Shown here piece after piece: positions 7,930-19,200 of a DNA stretch of 64,000 bases (within the stretch, counting starts at the first letter, position 1; every line of letters starts with the position of its first letter). This DNA comes from Clostridia bacterium. GTDB lineage: Bacteria; Bacillota; Clostridia; Christensenellales; Aristaeellaceae. The DNA lies in NCBI GenBank assembly GCA_017404985.1, contig JAFRBK010000027.1:104589-168588 (forward strand). The letters are read 5' to 3'. A program made the position numbers and the translations under genes. Under the pieces are notes generated by a model that saw nothing but the letters and a program-made list of their open reading frames with translations, did no database searches and had not been told where the DNA came from.

Positions 7930-9939
7930 ATGAAACGAAAACTGATCTTTGGAATACTGACGGTGAGCCTGATTGTCCTGCTGGCTGTGGGTGCGGCCTG
8001 CGCCGGGGCTTATCAGACAGTCGAGGGAGCCGTTGTGGGGATTATCGGGGAGATGCATGCTGCCGGGATTACAGGAGAGTATAACCAGGCGTTATGGCTG
8101 CATGACTGGCTGACCGGGCACGCGAACTATGATGAAAGCAATTATTGGTTCGATCCTGAGGGCGTTTTGCTCCATGGGGCCGGCGTCTGCCAGAGTTATA
8201 CAGATGCCTATGCTTTATTGCTGACTGCAGCCGGCATAGAAAACGATACGATGGGCTCCGAATCCATGGATCACTCATGGAACGTTGTCAAGCTGGATGG
8301 CGAGTGGTGCTATATAGATGTGACCTGGGATGATCCTACGGGCGGCGGCAAGGAAAACCATTTTTACTTTGGCATGAATGAAGCGCTGTTTTCCCGGGAC
8401 CATACCCTAGTAAATCCCCCTTATGCCTGTACGACGCTGGACAATTATTATCCGCTTCGGAACAATGAAGGGGTTCTGCTGGCCAGCAACAAAGAGGAAA
8501 TGATCCAAGAGTTGAATAGGGTGATTCCGACCCGTCCGACTGTGATCCGTCTGAACTATTACGGGACCGATCCGACCTTTTCCGTGGTGGGAGCGTTTGT
8601 TGAATGGGCAGAATCTGTCAATTATCGATACGGCATTCTCGGGTTTAACGCGGATTATCATAACTTCCTTGCGACCTTCACTATGGAATATACGGATCCA
8701 TGGGAAAAGCCGGCAACTGTTCTGGAGCAGCCGGTGACGATTGATCCGTTTACCATGGACGGTCCGTCTGGAACTTACAGGCTGTCGAACTATGCTGGAA
8801 ACGGGGTCGTACTGGTTTTCGGACGGGAGGATTGTTTTAACACAAAATCTTTTCTGAAAGGGTTCCGCCCCGAAGCTGAGGGACTGGCCAGCGTCGGCGT
8901 TGAAACCTTGGTGAGCGTGGTTAACGCAAACGGGGTCGAGGATATTCTTTCGATGGAAGCAACGCTTGCGGGAAATGGGGTCAATCCCGGATACAATCTG
9001 CTCTATGATCAGATTGGCGTGATGTGGAATTACCTGCATGCGGTCGGGTTTGATACTACGACAAGTGTGTCATTCCCCTGCGTCTTTCTGATCAACGCAT
9101 CCGGGCAGATTGTCAGCTATTCCACCGGATTTGTGAGCAACATGACGGAGACCATCGCCTCCGCTTATGCACTTGGAACCGGGAAACCGCTGCCCAAGCC
9201 GGAACAGACAAATCCGCATGAAATTGAAAACGGAAGCGGAAACGTAAGCCAGTTAAGCGGGCATTCCCAAATCAGCGCGATCAAGTCCGCTGTTGCAAGT
9301 GGAAAATATGTTGTTTTCCTATGCAACCAGGCGATCAACTACAACAGTACGCAGAGCTTCCTTCAGAGTTGGGAAAACAAGCATGGACTGTATGAAGCGT
9401 TGGGGATCGATCTGATTGTGGCGCTGAAGGAGATGACGGCTGATCTTCAGAATACGTATCCGCATGTGCAGTTTGTGAATTACAGTGACAATGATTCTGA
9501 TTTCTGGACGCTGTTGCAGAATGCGGGATTCGACGGGACTTCAGCCAGTTCTTTATGCAATTTCTTCTATGCGCCGGACGGACACTGCATCGCCTACAGC
9601 AACGGAAGTACCCTGAACCTGAACAGCTGCGCGCTGCTGACGGTTGCTGACGAGAATTTTGATATGGTTCTTCCGGTAGAACTGGTCGAAATTGGGGATG
9701 GCGCGTTTGCCGGAAGCAGCTTCCGGAACGTGGATCTGACCACGGCACCGCTGACGCGGATCGGGGCGGGAGCTTTTGCCGGATGTACCGGGCTGCATCT
9801 GGTGAATGTTCCCGCCAGTGTGATGCATATCGGAGATGGCGCATTCAACGGGTGCGAAAACGCGATCCTGATTTGTCCGGCAACCAGCGAAGCGTGCAAG
9901 TATGCTATCCAGAACAACATACTGTATCTGAACCGATAG
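7930..9939 (+). CDS. Exported transglutaminase-like protein with two thioredoxin-fold-like regions and BspA-type repeats
   Basis: The 669-residue product has a signal peptide or N-terminal anchor (residues 5-28). A transglutaminase-like core follows with Cys in GAGVCQSYTDAY (C87), His in MDHSWNVV (H115) and Asp in CYIDVTWDDP (D130), a complete triad. Residues about 281-415 look like a thioredoxin fold (NGVVLVFGREDCF, PCVFLINASG) but have one Cys instead of CxxC; a related region spans about 440-580. The C-terminus (about 598-669) has BspA leucine-rich repeats (LVEIGDGAFAGSSF, LTRIGAGAFAGCTG). Start 7930 follows GGGTGGGGA. Bacterial secreted members may act as proteases or cross-link proteins; its location between two LPxTG genes makes surface proteins a possible substrate, which is inference. 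Confidence 0.82.
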   Translation: MKRKLIFGILTVSLIVLLAVGAACAGAYQTVEGAVVGIIGEMHAAGITGEYNQALWLHDWLTGHANYDESNYWFDPEGVLLHGAGVCQSYTDAYALLLTAAGIENDTMGSESMDHSWNVVKLDGEWCYIDVTWDDPTGGGKENHFYFGMNEALFSRDHTLVNPPYACTTLDNYYPLRNNEGVLLASNKEEMIQELNRVIPTRPTVIRLNYYGTDPTFSVVGAFVEWAESVNYRYGILGFNADYHNFLATFTMEYTDPWEKPATVLEQPVTIDPFTMDGPSGTYRLSNYAGNGVVLVFGREDCFNTKSFLKGFRPEAEGLASVGVETLVSVVNANGVEDILSMEATLAGNGVNPGYNLLYDQIGVMWNYLHAVGFDTTTSVSFPCVFLINASGQIVSYSTGFVSNMTETIASAYALGTGKPLPKPEQTNPHEIENGSGNVSQLSGHSQISAIKSAVASGKYVVFLCNQAINYNSTQSFLQSWENKHGLYEALGIDLIVALKEMTADLQNTYPHVQFVNYSDNDSDFWTLLQNAGFDGTSASSLCNFFYAPDGHCIAYSNGSTLNLNSCALLTVADENFDMVLPVELVEIGDGAFAGSSFRNVDLTTAPLTRIGAGAFAGCTGLHLVNVPASVMHIGDGAFNGCENAILICPATSEACKYAIQNNILYLNR

Positions 9940-10275
9940 AGAAAAATGACAGGGAACGAATGATTAATCATTACATATCTGCTAAAACACTTGTTAAATA
10001 AGGCATTTTTTGGTAAAATAACTTCGTAGGAGTATGCTTGTTTTACCATGTAACTAAGCAGGCGGAAAACCGCCGTAAAATGGGGCAAAATTTCAAAAAG
10101 TTGCCTCGAAAGTTACATAAAAAAGCATCTAATTACTTTTCGACGAAAAGTTCGGGAGTGTGCGTCTGACGGGAACGAGTTACCGAACGAAACGCTGCGC
10201 CTGACCGAACTGCCCGATATTTCCGATCGGCCAAGCCGATGAATGCCTTCTGGATGAAGAAAGGACGATGCGTAA
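9940..10275 (+). promoter_or_regulatory. Upstream region of the giant adhesin gene
   Basis: This 336-base gap holds a candidate promoter (9991-10019), an 8-base inverted repeat TGGTAAAA/TTTTACCA (10011-10018 with 10041-10048), ATGTAAC (10048-10054), GTTACAT (10112-10118), a GGCGG-AAAA-CCGCC hairpin (10061-10074) and an ATCGGC-CAA-GCCGAT hairpin (10226-10240) close to the ribosome site. As at the major pilin, the leader would be about 250 bases. No known riboswitch was recognised. Confidence 0.55.
9991..10019 (+). promoter_or_regulatory. Candidate promoter of the giant adhesin gene
   Basis: TTGTTA (9991-9996) and TAAAAT (10014-10019) are 17 bases apart. The -10 box is identical to that of the major pilin promoter. 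It overlaps the start of an 8-base inverted repeat that could serve as an operator. Confidence 0.6.
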
Positions 10276-13200
10276 ATGAAGCGTCTGGAACGGAAGAATC
10301 TGAACCGAATCAATGGAAGGAGAATCACTGCCCTGCTGGCTGCAGTGACGATGCTGCTTTCTTCCTGCGGATCGCTGGCGGAGTCAGAGTATCACAGCTC
10401 CATCTGGGATTCGAACCCGCTACTTGTTTCGGATCCGTACAAAGTCCCGCGGGAAAATGTGGACGAGGAAGGGATTCAGACGGAACCGGAGGACGGGAAT
10501 CCGGATGCGACAGCCGATCCGGACGCAACCGTAGATCCGGATGCCACTCCGGATCCTGACGCGACACCAGACCCCGATGCAACGCCGGATCCGAACGCAT
10601 CGACCGAACCGGAGGAAACCGAGGAACCGACACCGGAACCTGAACCCACGGAGGATCTTTCCGCCATTTATCCGGCGGGGACGCTGACCTATACCGGAAA
10701 CGGATACAGCCTGACGGCAACCTTCCCGACAGATGCCCGGATTCCTGCGGGATCAAGCCTGGGAGCCACAGAGCCCGATGAACTGGCCTTCTATGATTAT
10801 GTGGATGCCCTGCAAAACAGACTGAATTCCCAAAATCCCGACGCCCCTTGGCAGGACTACATTTCTGACGTGATCTTCCTGAGTCCTACGTTCACGGACG
10901 CGGAAGGAAACAAAGTGATTCCGGAAAACGGCGTGGTTCTGACCGTTCAGTACGACGGAAAACCCGCTCACTTCTACCGGGTCGGCGGACGGACCGAAGA
11001 ACTGGCCGAAAACGCCAACACCATTGAAATCAACGGCTACACGGTTGGCATGATTGCTATCTTCCATACAGAAAAGACCCAAGTCGGTTATGACGTGCTC
11101 GAATACCGCGGCAAAGACTACAAGGTGACCGTAGGCTATGCCCCGGACGCGGGTTTTCCGGCGGATGTGCAGCTGAAGGTTCGGGAGATTATGCCCGGCA
11201 CCGCGGAATACCGGCAGTACAACAACCAGACCGAAGCGATGCTCGATGAAAACTGGGAGCAAGTGACCGAGTTTGCCCGGTACTTCGACATCACCTTCGA
11301 AAACGGCGCCGGCGAGAAGATCGAGCCCAAGGCCTATATTGATGTAGAAGTCCTCTTCGACGACGTGATTGGCGTCGCGGAGGAAACCGCCGATATCCAG
11401 GCCATCCATTTTAATGAAGAAACCGGCATCGAAGTTATCAAGGCCGAAACCGACTCCAACGAAGCCGCCGCCAACAACAGCGACGCCATTGATACGATTT
11501 CCTTCTCCTCCGACACCTTCTCCGTGTATGCATTTGTGAAGACTACCAAGATGACGGAGAAGTTCATCACGAAGAGAGGGTGGACGTATCAGATCACTGT
11601 GACCTACGGAGAGGAAGCCAGAATCCCTTCAGACGCAAAACTGCAGATCCGGGAAATCCGGCCCGGCACAGAGGAATACGAGCTTTACCGCAGCCAGACC
11701 GCTGCGGCTTTGAAATCTGATGACGTCGAGACTCCCGGCATGTTCGACATCACCATCGTCGACAGTGAGGCGAATGAAGTGGAGCCCAAGGCTCCGGTTG
11801 ATGTCAACATCACGCTCCTCCGGACTACCATCAACCAGGCGGAAGAACTTCACGTGGTCCACTTTACGGAAGAAGCCACGACCACTGCCGAGGAAGGAAA
11901 AGCAGCTTCTGAAATCCTGGAAAACGATGTGGATGGCAACAGTGTTTCCTTTCAGACGGATTCCTTTTCCGTCTACGTCCTGGCCTATACCGTGAACTTC
12001 GAATACATGGGCCGCAGCTACGAGATGCTGGGCAATTCCGAGATCCTGCTTTCGAAGCTCTTGGAAGTGTTGGAAACCGGCGTCACGATCAGCGATATCA
12101 CCGGCGTTTCCTACACCGGAACTTCCGTGGAATTGAAGGAAACAGAGGGCAACGACTGCCTGATCAAGATCATTCCCCATGCGGACGAGGAATCTGTCCT
12201 GACCATCAACACTGCTGACAAGATCATCGAGGTCCAAGTTGCCGCTACCGGCAAGGAATCTGTCGATCTCGGCGATGCTGTCATCTCTTCTGCCGACGAT
12301 GTATATCTTCCCAATGACGCTACCGGCAGTATCGAGTATGTCGGCGACCGCGAGGAAGTTATCTCCAAGATTCAGGAAAGCACCGCTGAACAGGCAGATG
12401 CTTCCAAAGAAAAACCGGAAGAAACGGGTGTGGAAAGCCAGACCTTTTATCAGGTCTATGATATCAACCTGAAAAACGTGGATACGGATAACTATGAATC
12501 CGGCTTCCAGGTTGAGATGAAACTGAATGAGGAAGTCCAGGGCGACGATATTCACCTCTATCATGTTCACGACGACCAGGTGAAAGAAATCACTGAGTTT
12601 GATCTGGCAGGGGACAGTCTGTCCTTCGTTACTGAAAACTTCTCCTATTTTGTTGTTTCCTATACCGTAAACTTCGAATATATGGGCCGCAGCTACGAGA
12701 TGCTGGGCAACTCCGAGATTCTGCTCTCGAAGCTGCTGGAAGTGCTGGAAACCGGCACCACGATCAGCGACATTACTGGCGTATCCTACACCGGCACATC
12801 CGTGGCGCTGACGGAGACAGACAACAACGACCGCCTGATCAGGGTCATACCCAATGCGGACGAGGAATCTGTCCTGACCATCAACACCGCTGACAAAGTG
12901 ATCGAAATTAACGTCGCTGCCACCGGCAAGGAATCTGTCGATCTTGGCGATGCTGTCATCTCTTCCGCCGATGGCGTGTATCTTCCCAACGAAGCCACCG
13001 GCAGCATCGAGTATGCCGGCGAGAACGAAGAAGTCATCTCCCTGATTCAGGAAAACACCGCCGAAACAGCAACAACGGAAACAGCTGCGACCGAATTGGA
13101 AGCTTCCGAGAAAACAGCAGAACAAACAATGGAACAAGCCGAAGAGCAAACAAGAGAACAGGAAGATGATTTAAAGGAAGCATCAGAAAACAGATCGGCT

Positions 13201-16200
13201 GAACAGTCCGTTGTTACCCGCACTTTTTATCAGGTGTATGATATCAGTTTGGAAAATGTGGATGCGGAAAATTATGCCGCTGGCTTCCAGGTTGAAATGA
13301 AACTGAGTGAAAAAGTAGAAGGCGACAATATTCACCTCTATCATGTTCATGATGATCAGGTTTCTGAGATCAAGGAGTTCAACCTGATTGATGATAAACT
13401 AGCTTTTGTCACTGAGAATTTCTCTTATTTCGTCGTTTCCTATACTGTGGATTTTGAGTATATAGATGAAGTGGGCGAAGTCCACACCTGGAAGCTCCCT
13501 GGCAACGGTAGCTACAAACTCAGAGAGGTACTGACGGCCCTGGAGATCGAGTTTGAGACTATCACAGATGCTGAGTTGCAGCTGGTTGAGGGCGAGGAGC
13601 ACGAGGGCGCACTGTACCTCGACAATGATGAGGACGGCGACATCACCATCAACAGCGATATTGCGTTTACAGATGTCTATCGGTTGACCGTGATCGCGGA
13701 TAAAAAGTCATATGAGATCACGGTGACGGACTTTATAGAGTACAACGTGGCGAAGCTGGTTTCCAAGACCTACGACAACAATGATACGTCGTTTGCGTGG
13801 GACATGAATACCTACAGGCTGTACTGGTATGTCCGCTATCAATATAACGGTGAATACTATTATGCCGTTCAGCAGGTAGGATCCGAAGCCATTCCTGAGC
13901 TCAAGCTTAGCTATTTGGTGAAGGACGGAAACATGAACAACTCGACTAGCCCCAATGCCATACAGTGTCCTGATCCTGCTCAGACAAATCTAGACGTGTG
14001 GATGGTTGCTGGCAGGGGCCAGGATGCTCCTTTTGACGGTGTGAACCCAAAGGGTACGACAATTATTCTCACTGGCGAGAACAACAGCTTCGGCGGGTAC
14101 ACCTTCGGTGTAGGCAGCAAAGTGAACAGCATATATGAGGTCACCGCAAAGAAAAATAAGCCGTATGTTGTAGAAATCAAATTCCTGGATAGCAGCTTTA
14201 GAGAGACAACACCCAGCGAAACTGGTAGTGGCTACAAGGTTTATGCCATGTTTGCCAAGGACGATGGCACCGGAACCATTCACAATTATTATTATCTGAC
14301 TGATGAAGTATCGCTTAACAGTGAGGTAACAAATGTAAATCTGAGCCGTTTCCGCTATAACGAGCAGGATCATGAACCTGAGCAGTACTACAGTGGCCAG
14401 GAGGAGGTTTTTGTTTGCATTGTGCAGAACGGAACTGTCGACAACGATGGGTCACTCAACGGCGGAATGACGCTTTCCAAGGGCGACACAGTCGGCACTT
14501 ATGAGCTTGCCTCCATAAATCAGGATGTCGAAAACGGCAAGACGACCATCATATTCCGCGCGGTGACTCCGTACAATACCAGTTTCAATGCCCTGGCGAC
14601 GGATGGTGCGACCGCGGAAAATGTCGATTTGTCGGACAGCGGCATGAACGACGACAACTGGTACATGGTCACCAAGCTGACAAAGAACAATACCGGCAAG
14701 ATTTATTATTTCGTGCGGACTCTTGGTAACTTGCACGGCAATGGTGAAGTCGCTGTTACCGGAACCATTGACTGGTTCTATGAGAATGGCGATATTTACT
14801 CTGCAAACAAAGCCGTGTATGTCAGTGGGGACGTAGGCGAAACCCGCTTGGTTCACATGAGCGAAAGCGGCAAGTCCAATTCTGAAATCGTGGGTGTTTT
14901 CAATCAAATTGGAAACGACGGCAAGAACGAAAAGGCAGAGAGCAAGTATTTCACAGGTGGCGATGGCCTGTATAAGTACACTGTGCGTACTATGGACAGC
15001 AGCGGTATGGCTTCTGTAACGCTTACGCAGGCAGTGACGCCTGAAGTTACGGTGAATGCATATGACACCGATGGTATTACGGGAATAGCCAACCTGCTCA
15101 CAGAAAGCGGCGCAGATAATTATTATCTGTATGCTCGTTTAACAGATGAACCGGAGTATGGCTTCCTGCAGAAACTGGACAATTCTGTTGCAACAAAGGT
15201 ATACAGCATTCCTGTATTTCAGAAGGAACAAGATGGTACTTTGCTAGACAAGTATCTTACCGGTTCATATTCCTATGAAGCCTGGATCATCAGAAAGGAA
15301 GATAATAGCGATATTTCCTCTCTGAAAACTGTTTATGAGCGTATGGCTTATGGTGAAGGTGTAGGGGGAATCACGGTTTATCAGGACGGTGAAACAACAG
15401 GGTGCGCTGTACTTGATCGAACCAACGCACGGGGTGACACAAATACGAATGCTGTCATCAATATGACAAAAGTTCCAGTGTTAACCTTGAACAGTAAGAT
15501 TTTTACGGACAAGGTTACAACTACACCGGCCGCGGACAGTTCGCTGACGAGAAACTATTACATCCTACTGACCATGCAGGAGAAAGGGCAACCTGTCTAT
15601 CATCTCCAGAAACTAAATCCAAACACTGAGGCAACAGAAACTGTTACGATTAATAATCTGACAAAGGCAGATGGATCAGGAAAGTATTACTATATTCCCG
15701 GCAAGAATATGACCATGCAGCTGTTGACCTCAAATGATGAGCTTGCGCTGAATAATGCAGCCTATTCAGGACAACAGTTCACGAATGGCCTTGTGACAGG
15801 TGATCTTTATCAGGTAAAGCTAACCCAGGACAACTATATTCTGACATCCGAATTAAGAAAACTGGATTCAGCTGCGAATACATCCCATAAAATCAATACC
15901 TATTTCTATGGTGCGGATAAGGTTACGCTTGATACCATCGATCCACCCTTGGGAACAACGGCTGATCAGGATGAGGGTCATAAGTATTATTTCCTGGCGA
16001 TGCTGAAGACAAAGGGCTCTGATAAAGCAGCTGCATATAAGATTGCTGCGCTCAATATGGCAGATACGGACGGAATGATTGAAACGACTCTTGAAGATAA
16101 GTATCATATTATTGATACGAACGGAAACAATATTGGTACTGACATAGGCTATGATCCGGATGTGTTTGACATCGCGGTACGCCTGTATCACAAGAGCGGA

Positions 16201-19200
16201 GATATTCCGACTGATTACATGAATGCTGCAGTGAACGGATCGCCCAGTGACTTGGTGCCGGGTTATGACTTTATGTCCAATAACAAAATCGACGGACAGG
16301 AAGTCACCGAGGTGAAGCTGCATAAAGCATATAACAAGGATTACAAAGTGCAGCTGATTTTCGATCCTTCAAGTCCTGAGATAACCGCCGGAGATAAACT
16401 CTATCTTCGTGTAAAGCTGGTGCATCAGACCACAGGTACAGAATATGGAATTACTCTCCTCGAAAGCATTCCAGAGGGTTCGGTCTCGGTGGATTATGAC
16501 AGCTTAACATGGTATAAAGATGCTGGAAGCGGATGGACAGAAAGCTCAGTCACCATCACCGGAAATGAAACTGCTACAGTTCGGCTGCTCCGTGCTAACA
16601 GCGATGATTTTGACGCAACAAAGGCAATCAACGGAGAAAACTGCACAATTATTGGAGAAGGTGACATTGCCAAGGCTTACATTGTCAGTTATGCTGAGGA
16701 ACAGAGCCGTGTGGACGAAAACAACAATGCCACCCATATCACTGATTATGTTAAACTAACTAAAATTATTACCAACAGCGATTACAGCTTTACCGATATC
16801 CTTGGACAGGGGGTCTACTACGGCATCAATGCCAATGTGTTTAATCAGCAAAACCACATTCAGTCCAATTTTGCAGTGAATACATACTATGGCAATGGGC
16901 AACCGATTGAGGCGGACTTGGCAAGCGAGGCTGGTGCATTTGTCGTTACCAGAATTATTGACAGTATGTTTATCGGCAACAATCATTCTGGTGATGTGCT
17001 GCTGTATGTGCGCGAAGAAGATAAAGATAAGGCTCCAAGAGATCCCCGTTCCTTCGTATATAAAATGATTACTCCTGAGGCGGAACTGAAGGCTCAGGTT
17101 GACGCGATTCTGAGTCATGGCGCATCTATGTCCGATGCACTGGCTACTCATGCACCGACATTCACTCCGAAAGGACCGACCGGTAACTACTATGAGATTG
17201 ACACCTACGATTTCCCGGACAACGCCACCATCTATCTTGACGGAGACGCACTGAGAAACTATATCGCTACTACAAGCGGTATCAAACTGACAAAGAAACC
17301 CAATCAGATGATTGTGTTCAATTTCCAGGATAGCGATCCGGTTAAATTAGCCAAGTTTGAATATCGCTATGGACGTGGAGATGCATATATGCATACCGAG
17401 AGTCCAGTCGGTCATGGTGAGGAACAAAATGATAACGTCGATCTGATTGCCAAGCATATTGTATGGAATATACAAAATGCAACCATGGTGGATATCAATA
17501 CCTGTACCGGCATGTACCTGATTCCGGAAGCCACAGCCAAGACTGTAGTCAGCGGTACATCTTCCGGCTGGATTATTGCGTGTGGTGAGGTGACCAACAC
17601 CAGCGGTGAATGGCATAGCGTATACGGTGAACTGCCTTCTGTGTCCAAAACCAACCTGAATGTCGGTAAGACGATTGATGGAAAAACCCCCAATGGCAGC
17701 CAGCTGTTTAATTTCACCGTGGATCATTTTGTGCAGGGCTCTGCCGAACCGTGGAAACTGATTGCTTCTGTTCAGAACACCAATGGTACTCTGAAAGAAG
17801 AGAATATTACCGAAATGCAGCCCGGTTGGAACATTTATCGCATTAAAGAGAGTGTCACCATTCCGGCTATCACTCAGACAACCGGTGAGTATACTGTTGA
17901 CAGTCGGGCAATTTATGCAGTCGTCCAGTATGTTAAGAAAACAGCGGCTGGGTACAGCACTGCCTGGATTGCAACCAACCCTGTTTATTATATGGAAGAC
18001 AGAAACGGGACAATCGTCTTTAATGAAAGTAATTGGAATCCTGCAGCAGCAAGTATTACAGAGGCTTTCGGTAGTGCCGGCAATGGCATCAGGTTGACCC
18101 GGCAAACCCGGCCCGCATTTGAAAATACAACGAAAAAAGACCGCTTAAGCATTTCCAAGGTGGTTACCGGCACTACGGACAATACAAAAGTATTCAATTT
18201 CACGCTGAAGGTTGAGGTTGGGGATCCCAATAATAACACTTTTACTCCATGGCAGGGCACAACAGAAACCACAGGTGATGAAGCATTTACTATCCTGATT
18301 ACCGGTTCAAATTCCACCATGACAACTCCCGTTCATGTATATGGCGAGAGTGAATCAGGATATGCGAGCGCCCAGTTTAAACTGAACTCCTTGGGCGAAG
18401 TTACTTTCAGCCTGAAAGCAGGTCAGACGGCAGCATTTAACGGCTTGCCGGATCTTCACCGATACTATATTACGGAGAATAATCCGTCGGTGAATCCCGG
18501 CTATGCGATCAAAGAAGGCACAGAAACCAGCATAGGGCCGGTAGTTGTTGAGAAGGGTGTCAATAATACGAATACATTCACGAATGTATATAGAGCAAGT
18601 GGGTCTGTACCGCTGACCGGTATTAAGACACTTGTGAACGCAAATGACAAAACAAAGCATCGCAATTTTGTCGCTGCCCAGTTTGGATTTGAACTGAGTC
18701 AGGGAAGCGACACCATAAAAACCGTATACAATACAGCAGAAGGGAATATTGACTTTGGCACTATCGGCTATACCCAGGATGACATGATCGGTGCAACAGC
18801 GATTCTGGATAGTAACGACAATCCTACCGGACAGCGTGAAAAGATTATTGAGTATACGATCCATGAGATTGACGGAAATGCGGAAAATGCGACAGAATTG
18901 AACGCCGGGATTACTTTCGCTTCTGATCAGACTGTGAAGGTGAAACTGGTTGATAATGGCGCGGGCACAATCACTGCAAAGGTTATTGAGATCAAGGACA
19001 ATTCGAATACCATTACACGCCCCTTTGATGCGGCAGATTCCGTACCTGTATTGACCTTCAGCATGGAAAACACATACATCGAGAAGACGGAAGGTACTAT
19101 TACCGGTGTGAAGAAGCTGACAGGACGTGATTTGGAGGCAGAAGAATTTAGCTTCCAGGCAGTTCTGACGCAGATTGACGATGTACCTATCGCAGATCCA

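Noticed and set aside
11629-13149. 506-codon minus-strand frame within the adhesin gene
   Set aside because: It is antisense to clear repeat modules and has a composition typical of shadow frames (rich in H, V, F, G, Q) with no ribosome site.
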